Assembly (NCBI GenBank): GCA_002317115.1
Contig: DCIP01000165.1
Location: forward strand, 1 to 14,588
From: Candidatus Scybalocola fimicaballi
GTDB lineage: Bacteria > Bacteroidota > Bacteroidia > Bacteroidales > Paludibacteraceae
Length of the DNA: 14,588 bases
Reading direction: 5' to 3'
A model generated the notes under the pieces. That model was not told where the DNA came from. It did not search any database and was given only the letters and a program-made list of their open reading frames with translations. The position numbers were made by a program, and so were the translations under genes. Below, in pieces: positions 6,524 through 12,722 of this stretch; the first letter of the stretch is position 1, and each line of letters opens with the position of its first letter.

Positions 6524-6856
6524 TTAAACATTTCGTTTAACCACACTCATCTGATAATCTCTCGCATGAAAATCAGATTTTAACTCATCAACAAAATCCT
6601 GTGGAAGATCATCCTCACACGAAAAAATATCTAATGCTATAGTTTTCTTCTCTGGCCATGTATGTATGGAAATGTGCGATTTCGCTATAATAGCAATATA
6701 GGTAATCCCATAAGGCTTAAACAGATGGCAGCTTTCCTCCACTATAACAGAATTTATCTTTTCTACAATCTTTCTTACTATTGAGGACAACACATCCACA
6801 TTATTCAACGCGGTGTCATCACAATCATAAAAATCGACCAATAGTTGTTTTGCCAT
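6524..6856 (-). CDS. speD: S-adenosylmethionine decarboxylase proenzyme-like protein (class 1B, pyruvoyl-dependent)
   Basis: The family self-cleaves at a serine to make a pyruvoyl cofactor and decarboxylates AdoMet, supplying the aminopropyl donor for spermidine. The 110 residues are near the usual class-1B length (about 120-130), slightly short at both ends. The cleavage motif SHISIHTWPE spans 60-69: Ser60 is the pyruvate precursor, His65 matches the processing histidine, and Cys80 in DIFSCEDD matches the catalytic cysteine. These spacings (+5, +20) are those of the Thermotoga maritima enzyme (Ser63, His68, Cys83). The residue before the cleavage Ser is Lys59 instead of the usual Glu. The role is inferred from the adjacent aminopropyltransferase. 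Some SpeD homologues are known to have become arginine or ornithine decarboxylases, so the substrate should not be assumed. Confidence 0.88.
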   Translation of the reverse strand: MAKQLLVDFYDCDDTALNNVDVLSSIVRKIVEKINSVIVEESCHLFKPYGITYIAIIAKSHISIHTWPEKKTIALDIFSCEDDLPQDFVDELKSDFHARDYQMSVVKRNV

Positions 6857-6861
6857 AAAAT

Positions 6862-6892
6862 CAAACTTATAAAAGGAAACTATTTAATTCAA
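6862..6892 (-). promoter_or_regulatory. Candidate promoter of the speD-aminopropyltransferase-DUF4178 set
   Basis: The minus strand has TTG (6892-6890), a 20-nt spacer and TAAGTTTG (6869-6862), a good Bacteroidota promoter match. However, the predicted transcription start falls at or within a few bases of the speD ATG (6856), so it would give a leaderless mRNA unless the site is a chance match in AT-rich DNA. It occupies the 67-bp gap after mutS2, the largest gap in this gene run. Confidence 0.4.
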
Positions 6893-6923
6893 CCGAGTAG
6901 AATTCGTCATTAATCTTTTCAAT

Positions 6924-9356
6924 TCACCCTACTTCCACTACCGTGATTCCAGCTCCACCGAAATCCACGTGCTCGTCTCGGAAACTCTTCACCTGTGGCA
7001 TTGTTCTAAGATATTCTCGGATTACCTGACGAAGCACTCCAGTGCCTGTTCCGTGAAGGATTCGTACTGTACCAGCATCAAGCATGATGGCATCTTCAAT
7101 ATAGTAGCTGACCGCCTGCAAAGCCTCGTCGGCTCGCATTCCACGCACGTCGATCTGCTGCTTGAAATTCTTTGATCGCTCATGCACAATGTCTGAATTG
7201 TGCGACGATACAAGATTGAAACTGAATTTTTGTGTCTTCTGTGCAGCCTCCTGAGTCAACTGAAGATCCTTCAATTTGACTGTGGTGCGGAGATTTCCAA
7301 GTGCGACGTCGGCACTATTACCCTTGATCTCCAACACTTTACCTTTGGCTCCACTACTCTTTATCTTAACCGTATCGCCAACTGAGATTGGTTTTTCCTG
7401 CTTCTGCTGCACAGGTGCCCCACTCTTCTGCTGACTCTTAGCATTGAGTTTCTCTACCTTCTTTGCAAACTCATCCGTCTCGTCGCCATTGACAAACTCA
7501 TTCTTGAACTTAGTCAAATCCTCACGTGCTTGACGTGTTGCATCCTTCTCAGCCTTAGCCTCCTTGATCAACTTGATTGTACGCTCAATCTTGGCATTAG
7601 CACCGTCGAGCATCTCTTTGGATTTTGCTTTCGCATCAGCAAGGATTCTCTTACGCTCTATATTGATGCCGTTGACATCAGCGGTAAGTTTCTCCTCAAG
7701 TTCCTCAATATGTTTCTCTTTCTGGCGGATATTCTGTCGTTTATTCTCCCAATAACGTTTATCACGAACGATATCCTGGAGATACTTCTCCATATTCACG
7801 TAATCGTTGCCGACAATCTCAGTCGCACGGGCAATCACGCTTTCTGGCAAACCAATCTTTCTTGCGATCTCAAGAGCAAACGAACTTCCTGGATTTCCTA
7901 TCTCAAGACGGAATAGCGGACGCATCTCATGACGGTCGTAAAGCATCGCACCATTGATGATTCCATCTGTATCTGTTGCAAACTGCTTAAGATTAGTGAA
8001 ATGGGTAGTGATGACGCCGAACGATTTCTGACGGTTGAAATGGTCAAGCAACGCCTCAGCGATGGCTCCACCGATTCGTGGCTCCGTACCACCACCAAAC
8101 TCATCTATAAGCAGGATTGTCTTGGCATTACACTTTTTCGCAAACTCCTTCATGGAAGTCAAGTGCGAACTATATGTACTCAAATCGTTCTCAATACTCT
8201 GCTCATCACCGATATTGATTAGGATGTCGTTGAAGATTCCGACTTCACTGTCGGCATGCATCGGCACAAGCATTCCACATTGAGCCATATACTGGATCAA
8301 TCCGACGCTCTTCAAGCAGACACTCTTACCTCCGGCATTTGGTCCGGAAATAAGCAAAATTCTGTTGTTTGAATCCAAACGGATATCAAGCGGCACAATC
8401 TCCTTGCCCGACGCCTGATGCGATAGGAAAAGCAACGGATGGATGGCGTCACGCCAATCAATAATCTGCTCATTACGCAGTTTCGGCATCACACTGTTTG
8501 TCTTCAACGCAAACTGTGCCTTTGCTCTTGTAAAATCCACAACTGACAGATAATCAACTGAAAACAGCAATTCATCTGTACGTGGACGCAATATCTCTGT
8601 AGTGAACTCAGTAAGGATTCTGACAATTTCTCGCTGCTCTTCAGCCTCAAGTTCACGCAACTTATTATTAGCCTCAACAATGATTTCCGGCTCGACGAAC
8701 ACCGTCTTACCTGTGGCTGATTCGTCGTGGACAATACCACGAAGTTTCTTCTTGAAAAAAGGAGAGATAGGAATCACAAGTCTGCCATCACGCACGGCTG
8801 GAGTCGTTCCCTTCTCCACAATTCCGTCTTCCACCGCTTTACGAAGGATCGACGTCATATTTCTTGATATGCTTCCCTCCGTAGCCGCCTTCTCACGACG
8901 GATCTCACCGAGTTTGGATGACGCGGTGTCCTTAATCTGACCGTATTTATCTAAGATTCTTGCGATTGCACGCTGGATATCGGGGAATGTGAAGACATCT
9001 CTCGACAACTCCTGCAGATAGTAGTATGTTCCCTCCTCCTTATTGGCGAAGAAACTGACGATGCTGCCGATTGCCTCGACAACACGGCTTAAGTCAAATA
9101 GTTCAGCCGGCTCGATATAGGTGCCGACAACCTTTATTCTCTGGATTGCCTCACGGACATCGTAGAATCCGTCGGTTGGGAAATCCTCTTCCTGAAGGAT
9201 GCGGACAAACTCGTTAGTACGGTTTGCCTCCTCCAAGATTGTATCATAATTTGTAAGGAACGACATTTCGTCGACCTTCTCCTTACCCAAATCAGACAAG
9301 CATTCCGACTTTACCAAGGCGCGAATCTTGCCGAATGAAAGTTTGCTTTCTGTCAT
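6924..9356 (-). CDS. mutS2: MutS2-type ATPase with C-terminal Smr domain
   Basis: MutS2 proteins are cytoplasmic dimeric ATPases that bind branched DNA or collided ribosomes. They suppress homologous recombination in some bacteria and rescue stalled ribosomes in others. All domains are present in 810 residues: N-terminal helical/lever region (1-300), Walker A GPNAGGKS (338-345), Walker [13 protein letters not shown] (415-426), the TTHF switch His (450-453), and a long coiled-coil stalk rich in Lys/Glu (about 520-640). A KOW-like segment follows (about 656-700, [20 protein letters not shown]), then the Smr domain (about 734-809) with DVRGM (736-740) and HGTGTGVLR (768-776). The Walker B flank reads DEFGGGTEP where many homologues have DELGSGTDP, a conservative change. 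Its ATG overlaps the folE stop by 4 bp, so translation is probably coupled. Confidence 0.97.
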   Translation of the reverse strand: MTESKLSFGKIRALVKSECLSDLGKEKVDEMSFLTNYDTILEEANRTNEFVRILQEEDFPTDGFYDVREAIQRIKVVGTYIEPAELFDLSRVVEAIGSIVSFFANKEEGTYYYLQELSRDVFTFPDIQRAIARILDKYGQIKDTASSKLGEIRREKAATEGSISRNMTSILRKAVEDGIVEKGTTPAVRDGRLVIPISPFFKKKLRGIVHDESATGKTVFVEPEIIVEANNKLRELEAEEQREIVRILTEFTTEILRPRTDELLFSVDYLSVVDFTRAKAQFALKTNSVMPKLRNEQIIDWRDAIHPLLFLSHQASGKEIVPLDIRLDSNNRILLISGPNAGGKSVCLKSVGLIQYMAQCGMLVPMHADSEVGIFNDILINIGDEQSIENDLSTYSSHLTSMKEFAKKCNAKTILLIDEFGGGTEPRIGGAIAEALLDHFNRQKSFGVITTHFTNLKQFATDTDGIINGAMLYDRHEMRPLFRLEIGNPGSSFALEIARKIGLPESVIARATEIVGNDYVNMEKYLQDIVRDKRYWENKRQNIRQKEKHIEELEEKLTADVNGINIERKRILADAKAKSKEMLDGANAKIERTIKLIKEAKAEKDATRQAREDLTKFKNEFVNGDETDEFAKKVEKLNAKSQQKSGAPVQQKQEKPISVGDTVKIKSSGAKGKVLEIKGNSADVALGNLRTTVKLKDLQLTQEAAQKTQKFSFNLVSSHNSDIVHERSKNFKQQIDVRGMRADEALQAVSYYIEDAIMLDAGTVRILHGTGTGVLRQVIREYLRTMPQVKSFRDEHVDFGGAGITVVEVG

Positions 9357-9967
9357 CTGTTGACGGTGATCAAACTAATAAACTCTTCTCTTGTCTTTGC
9401 TGTCTCAAACGCACCTGTGAAATCAGATGTAGTAGTGACTGAATGCATTTTCTGCACACCACGCATCTGCATGCACATGTGTTGAGCCTCGATAACGACC
9501 ATTACGCCAAGCGGTTGCAACGTCTCCTGAATACAATCCTTAATCTGCGTAGTAAGACGCTCCTGAATCTGAAGTCGACGCGATAGAATCTCCACCACGC
9601 GCGCGATCTTGCTCAAACCAGTTATCTTGCCGTTAGGAATATATGCGACGTGGGCTTTGCCAAAGAACGGAAGCATGTGGTGCTCACAAAGGGAGTAGAA
9701 ATCGATATCACGCACGATAACCATCTGACTGTAGTCTTCCTCGAACACTGCGCTCTTCAAGACATCACATGGATCGATTTTGTAACCGTAAGTCATAAAC
9801 TGCATTGCCTTTGCCACTCTTTCTGGAGTCTTTAGCAATCCCTCACGGTCGACATCCTCACCCAACAGCTCAAGCTCCTTTCTTACAAGAGGAGCCAACT
9901 CTGCTGTCAAATCTTTGCTGGGATACTTAGCAATATCCCATGGTTTTATCTCTAAATCTTCGTTCAT
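9353..9967 (-). CDS. folE: GTP cyclohydrolase I
   Basis: This Zn-dependent cytoplasmic enzyme converts GTP to 7,8-dihydroneopterin triphosphate, the first step of folate (and queuosine precursor) synthesis. The 204 residues match the family, with a slightly short N-terminus. The zinc ligands are Cys94 and His97 in [13 protein letters not shown] (91-103) and Cys165 in HMCMQMRG (163-170). The Cys94-Cys165 distance of 71 equals the E. coli Cys110-Cys181 distance. [23 protein letters not shown] (117-139) is the conserved substrate-binding and oligomer helix. The start codon directly follows the stop of the upstream gene (stop 9970-9968, ATG 9967-9965), and its stop overlaps the mutS2 start. It is therefore deep inside one transcript with the SPOR gene and the secreted protein. 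In many Bacteroidales, as I recall, folE follows a SPOR-domain gene, which fits. Confidence 0.98.
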   Translation of the reverse strand: MNEDLEIKPWDIAKYPSKDLTAELAPLVRKELELLGEDVDREGLLKTPERVAKAMQFMTYGYKIDPCDVLKSAVFEEDYSQMVIVRDIDFYSLCEHHMLPFFGKAHVAYIPNGKITGLSKIARVVEILSRRLQIQERLTTQIKDCIQETLQPLGVMVVIEAQHMCMQMRGVQKMHSVTTTSDFTGAFETAKTREEFISLITVNR

Positions 9968-10909
9968 TTACTTCTTTGCCTGAAAACTCTTTGCAGCAGC
10001 CTGGAACTTCTGCAAATACATATCAATTTCCTGGTTTGCCTTAGATGTGAAACAGTAGTACTTACCTGTAGTGAAGACAACCATAGCGTATGACTTCGAC
10101 TTCACCTCTCCGTTGGCAGTCTCAGTAATGAAATACTCGTAACCTGGCAAACCATTTACCTCTACTGCATTATCAGATGTGATTGTTTCATTGTCAGAAA
10201 CCAAGGCTTTAACTACCTCAGTAGCAAACATTTTCTGCTGCTTTGCCTTAACTGCATCCTCGTTCATCAACACCTTGAAGTAAACCAATCTGCCTGTAGC
10301 CTGCTCCTTAGCGAAATCGCCAGACTCACAAAATGCCACAAGAGTTGAGCCTTCTGGTTGAGCTCGGAAGCCCTGGTTGGCGATACTGTAAAGTGAATTT
10401 TCAAAAATCGGATTGTCTGCCATATCAGAAGGATCGATGAACACAACCGACAAAAGAGCCTCTTTTGTCTTCTCAATCTCAGCCAAATCATCAGCTGGAG
10501 ATGACGCTGTAAGCATCACCGAACCGTTGTCCTCTGGCACAACAAGTGTTGTGAAGACGCGGTTGTTCTCAGTCTTGCTCACCAAGTAGTGCTCTGCGTC
10601 ATTGATATAGACAGACTCGTTAGTCTGGTAGCCAGCAATGAAATTCTGGAACGTAGCCTTCAAAAGTTCATTCTCGCTTGAAGCGTCGAGAATCATATTA
10701 AGGTGAGAGATAGAAATGCTCGACTTTGTATCTGCGTTTCTAAACTTTGTTCCATTATCAGTAAGCTCGTAGCCAGCAGGTGGCACGATAGCGTATGAAT
10801 AGTTGTCGAACTTTTTATGCTCTGCAGTACGCTCGTTGCTCTTCTCGATTTTAGCCGACGCGGAGAACAATGTTGCGACAGCCGCTGCAAGTGTGATAAA
10901 TCTCTTCAT
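9968..10909 (-). CDS. Secreted protein of unknown function, probably two related alpha/beta modules
   Basis: I do not recognise a named family. Of 313 residues, 1-19 form a signal peptide (MKRFITLAAAVATLFSASA), with no lipobox Cys, so the mature protein is probably soluble in the periplasm. The mature part looks like two similar halves. The first (about 34-158) has a YAIVPPAGYEL strand, a central sheet and a terminal EIEKTKEALLSVVF helix. The second (about 175-310) has GFRAQPEGSTLVAF, then VNGLPGYEYFITET (251-264), KSYAMVVFTTGKYYCFTSK (272-290) and a closing helix (YLQKFQAAAKSF, 298-309). This strand-strand-helix ending resembles PsbP/Mog1-like folds; that is a guess from pattern. It starts 21 bp after the SPOR gene and abuts folE, so it is co-transcribed, though no functional link is evident. 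Confidence 0.8.
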   Translation of the reverse strand: MKRFITLAAAVATLFSASAKIEKSNERTAEHKKFDNYSYAIVPPAGYELTDNGTKFRNADTKSSISISHLNMILDASSENELLKATFQNFIAGYQTNESVYINDAEHYLVSKTENNRVFTTLVVPEDNGSVMLTASSPADDLAEIEKTKEALLSVVFIDPSDMADNPIFENSLYSIANQGFRAQPEGSTLVAFCESGDFAKEQATGRLVYFKVLMNEDAVKAKQQKMFATEVVKALVSDNETITSDNAVEVNGLPGYEYFITETANGEVKSKSYAMVVFTTGKYYCFTSKANQEIDMYLQKFQAAAKSFQAKK

Positions 10910-10930
10910 GTTTTATTAGCCCTTTTTATA

Positions 10931-11470
10931 TTATTTCTTCGTACTTGTAGTCTCTTCTTTCTTTGCCTCAGATGATGGATCTCTCTCCAAAGTGACGTCT
11001 CTAACCTCATCATCCTTGACAATCAAAATCTCAGAGCTCAACTCTGGGAAAGCATCACGAAGTTTCTTTGCCATCACAAGAGCGTCTGCATGTGTTCGGA
11101 AATCTCCAACACGAAGTTTCCAGAATGGAGATGAGAAACTGATATATGTAGTAAGATCCTCAAATTTTTCTTTCAACTTCTTTTCTCTTGCGTAAGCCTC
11201 ATCCTTTGATTTCTTCTGGTTGTTATCCATATACACCTGGATTCTATAGCCAGAGAATGTGATGTACTTCTTTGTTTCGTTTTCCTTGATCTTTCTGTTT
11301 ACCAATAGATTGACCTTAGGATTCTGCTGCAACTTCACTGTTCCATAACCAGGCTGAGTCTTAGCCAAATCCTTGAAAATATCCTCATGTTTTGTCTTTT
11401 GCGACTGTGCCGACATTGCAAAAGCAAGCATAGTCAACAATATAGTCAAACCAAATTTAATTTTGCCCAT
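10931..11470 (-). CDS. Secreted SPOR-domain protein
   Basis: SPOR domains bind glycan strands of peptidoglycan stripped of stem peptides, typically at division sites. Of 179 residues, 1-21 form a signal peptide (MGKIKFGLTILLTMLAFAMSA, cleavage before Gln22; no lipobox Cys). A linker (22-70) follows, then the SPOR domain at about 73-152: YRIQVYMDNN (75-84), a helix (about 87-104), TTYISFSSPFWKLRVGDF (107-124), the helix HADALVMAKKLRDAFP (127-142) and the final strand ILIVKDD (148-154). The tail is Lys/Glu/Thr-rich and probably disordered. It is the first gene of the run leading to folE, mutS2 and the polyamine-type genes, with a good promoter just upstream. Confidence 0.93.
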   Translation of the reverse strand: MGKIKFGLTILLTMLAFAMSAQSQKTKHEDIFKDLAKTQPGYGTVKLQQNPKVNLLVNRKIKENETKKYITFSGYRIQVYMDNNQKKSKDEAYAREKKLKEKFEDLTTYISFSSPFWKLRVGDFRTHADALVMAKKLRDAFPELSSEILIVKDDEVRDVTLERDPSSEAKKEETTSTKK

Positions 11471-11493
11471 AATCTATAAGTTCATATTTGCCA

Positions 11494-11523
11494 CAAAGAT
11501 ATAAAAAATGTTTCAAGTTTCAA
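11494..11523 (-). promoter_or_regulatory. Promoter of the SPOR-folE-mutS2 operon
   Basis: The minus strand has TTG (11523-11521), a 19-nt spacer and TATCTTTG (11501-11494), the best Bacteroidota consensus match in the window. Transcription would start near 11488, giving a leader of about 18 nt. The -33 lies inside the TTTCAAG heptamer array. Confidence 0.65.
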
Positions 11524-11538
11524 GTTTAAGGTTTCAAG
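11511..11538. repeat. Heptamer tandem array (TTTCAAG x4) in the SPOR promoter
   Basis: Four contiguous 7-bp units on the plus strand are TTTCAAG, TTTCAAG, TTTAAGG, TTTCAAG. The array fills the space between the GNAT stop codon (11541) and the -7 element of the SPOR operon, and supplies the -33 TTG. Confidence 0.8.
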
Positions 11539-11540
11539 AA

Positions 11541-12101
11541 TCACCCTTTTACCCCATATACATACCTATACATCTCCCCCACTGCAGTTTCTATTTCATT
11601 CTCATCGACGCTGCCGTATGTCATCAACGCCATAGGCAGACTTTGTTTATCCGACGAATATGGAGGCTGAATGTATGGACGGGAAGATAGCGTGAATCCA
11701 CATTTCTCATAAAATGCAATTCGTTTGATGGCCTCTTCTGTCGACGGTAGCTCAACCTCTAAGATTAACGTTGACGTTGACGTTAACGTTGACGAAAACG
11801 AAAACGAAAACGTTGACGTTAACAAGGCCAACGATTGGGTGCCATAGCCACAGTGACGCAAGCTGTCTGCTATCGCGAAATGCTCCACGTAGGAGATTCC
11901 AGACAACGACCATAACGTGATGAAGCCGACATTCACGTCGCCATCCTGAATCAGCAGACATTGCATCTTATCATTATAATCCACATTGTAGCGCTGCCTA
12001 TCGTCCTCACGTCGTTCATCCGACGGGAAAGCAGAGTGCATCAACGTCTCAACAAACTGATAGTTAGGATTTTTAGTATCTATTTTTGTCAACGTCAACA
12101 T
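11541..12101 (-). CDS. GNAT family N-acetyltransferase with a repeat-encoded Ser/Thr/Phe insert
   Basis: GNAT enzymes move an acetyl group from acetyl-CoA to an amine; the substrate is unknown. I chose the ATG at 12101 (186 residues). A longer frame starts at a TTG (12140), but that codon lies inside the terminator of the upstream gene. Visible motifs are YVEHFAI (71-77, the beta-4 strand), the CoA-binding loop RHCGYGTQ (82-89, the R/Q-x-x-G-x-G/A motif), EVELP (115-119) and the FYEKCGF signature (130-136). Between the CoA-loop helix and the beta-5 strand lies a Thr/Ser/Phe-only stretch (95-111) encoded by a hexamer array (11770-11823). Ordinary homologues have only a few residues there. The frame is intact, so the protein may still fold with an extended loop. 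The stop is followed at once by the SPOR promoter region. Confidence 0.88.
   Translation of the reverse strand: MLTLTKIDTKNPNYQFVETLMHSAFPSDERREDDRQRYNVDYNDKMQCLLIQDGDVNVGFITLWSLSGISYVEHFAIADSLRHCGYGTQSLALLTSTFSFSFSSTLTSTSTLILEVELPSTEEAIKRIAFYEKCGFTLSSRPYIQPPYSSDKQSLPMALMTYGSVDENEIETAVGEMYRYVYGVKG
11770..11823. repeat. In-frame hexamer tandem array inside the GNAT gene
   Basis: Nine exact 6-bp units (54 bp) occur in three types. With A = GTTGAC, B = GTTAAC and C = GAAAAC on the plus strand, the order is A A B A C C C A B; a degenerate tenth unit (ATTAAC) precedes them at 11764. Because the unit is two codons, gain or loss of units keeps the reading frame. Confidence 0.9.
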
Positions 12102-12124
12102 ATTTTGCCAATACGCTAATTTAC

Positions 12125-12157
12125 AAAAAAAGAGACGCAAGAATTTCTCGCGTCTCT
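12125..12157 (-). terminator. Intrinsic terminator of the DUF4377 gene
   Basis: An 8-bp stem pairs AGAGACGC (12131-12138) with GCGTCTCT (12150-12157), and three further inner pairs are possible. On the minus strand it runs directly into seven T (12131-12125). It lies 25 bp after the stop of the DUF4377 gene and before the chosen GNAT start at 12101. Confidence 0.85.
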
Positions 12158-12181
12158 ATCAATTTTAGAAAGATTATTCTA

Positions 12182-12586
12182 TTACTTCTTCTTTGCTGGA
12201 GCAGCAGTCTTACCTGCCTCTGCGTCACGAGCAGCCTTTGCAGCACGTGCCTCAGCAGCCTTCTTCTGCATCTCCTTCATCTTACGATAAGAGTCTGAGT
12301 TATCACGACCGATAGTCTTGATCACAACGATTGTATCAGCAGTTGGATCATACTTCTCAACGTGCATTGTGTACTCGTATCCACTCTCATAGTAGAAGTT
12401 ACGGAATCCACCACAGAATGGCTCCCACTGTGTCTTATCCTTACGGCTGTAACCGCGACGGATTTGATAACAACGCTGGTTGTCCTCAGTAAGAACTTTT
12501 TCAGCACTCACTTTCATAAATTCCTGAGCGTTGATACCCGAAATTGTGCAAAGGCATGCCAAAGCAGCCATTATTATCTTTTTCAT
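12182..12586 (-). CDS. Exported DUF4377-domain protein with an Ala/Lys-rich tail
   Basis: Of 134 residues, 1-20 form a signal peptide (MKKIIMAALACLCTISGINA, cleavage before Gln21). Residues 25-95 fit DUF4377, a small Bacteroidota-rich domain of unknown function often found in lipoproteins and META-domain proteins. The visible pattern is VSAEKVLTEDNQRCYQIRRG (26-45), W54, C58, the hallmark FYYESGYEYTMHV (64-76) and a closing strand TIVVIKTIG (85-93). Cys39 and Cys58 could pair in the periplasm. Residues 98-134 form a charged, Ala-rich helix (KEMQKKAAEARAAKAARDAE) ending in AKKK, unusual for the domain and perhaps a coiled coil or an anionic-polymer contact. It has its own -7 element and a strong terminator, so it is probably monocistronic. 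Confidence 0.85.
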   Translation of the reverse strand: MKKIIMAALACLCTISGINAQEFMKVSAEKVLTEDNQRCYQIRRGYSRKDKTQWEPFCGGFRNFYYESGYEYTMHVEKYDPTADTIVVIKTIGRDNSDSYRKMKEMQKKAAEARAAKAARDAEAGKTAAPAKKK

Positions 12587-12614
12587 ATCCTAAAGTCTTT
12601 ATAAATTACAGTAA

Positions 12615-12622
12615 CAAAAATA
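12615..12622 (-). promoter_or_regulatory. Promoter -7 element of the DUF4377 gene
   Basis: The minus strand reads TATTTTTG (12622-12615), a TAnnTTTG match about 28 bp upstream of the ATG. No clear -33 TTG is seen in the poly-A/T stretch behind it. Confidence 0.4.
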
Positions 12623-12682
12623 TAATTTTAACCTTGCGATTAAAAAAAAATCTGACTTAAAATCACCAAAATTCATGATTTA

Positions 12683-12714
12683 ATGTTTTCAAACACAAAT
12701 TCAGATGTTTTCAA
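12683..12714. repeat. 10-bp direct repeat ATGTTTTCAA upstream of the DUF4377 gene
   Basis: Two identical copies of ATGTTTTCAA (12683-12692, 12705-12714) start 22 bp apart. They lie between the phosphatase stop and the DUF4377 promoter, 61-92 bp upstream of its -7. They could be paired operator sites or chance in AT-rich sequence. Confidence 0.4.
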
Positions 12715-12722
12715 GCGCCTAT

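Noticed and set aside
11764..11823. Hexamer array as a CRISPR or integration-site repeat
   Set aside because: The units are contiguous 6-mers without spacers and lie in frame within a coding gene.
11752..11961. Minus-strand ORF with FVFVFVNVNVNVNVN repeats as a repeat protein
   Set aside because: It is an offset reading of the hexamer array in the GNAT gene; the GNAT frame carries the real motifs.
12102..12140. 13-residue N-terminal extension of the GNAT protein starting at a TTG
   Set aside because: The TTG falls inside the terminator hairpin of the upstream gene, and the extension has no conserved features. The ATG at 12101 is preferred.
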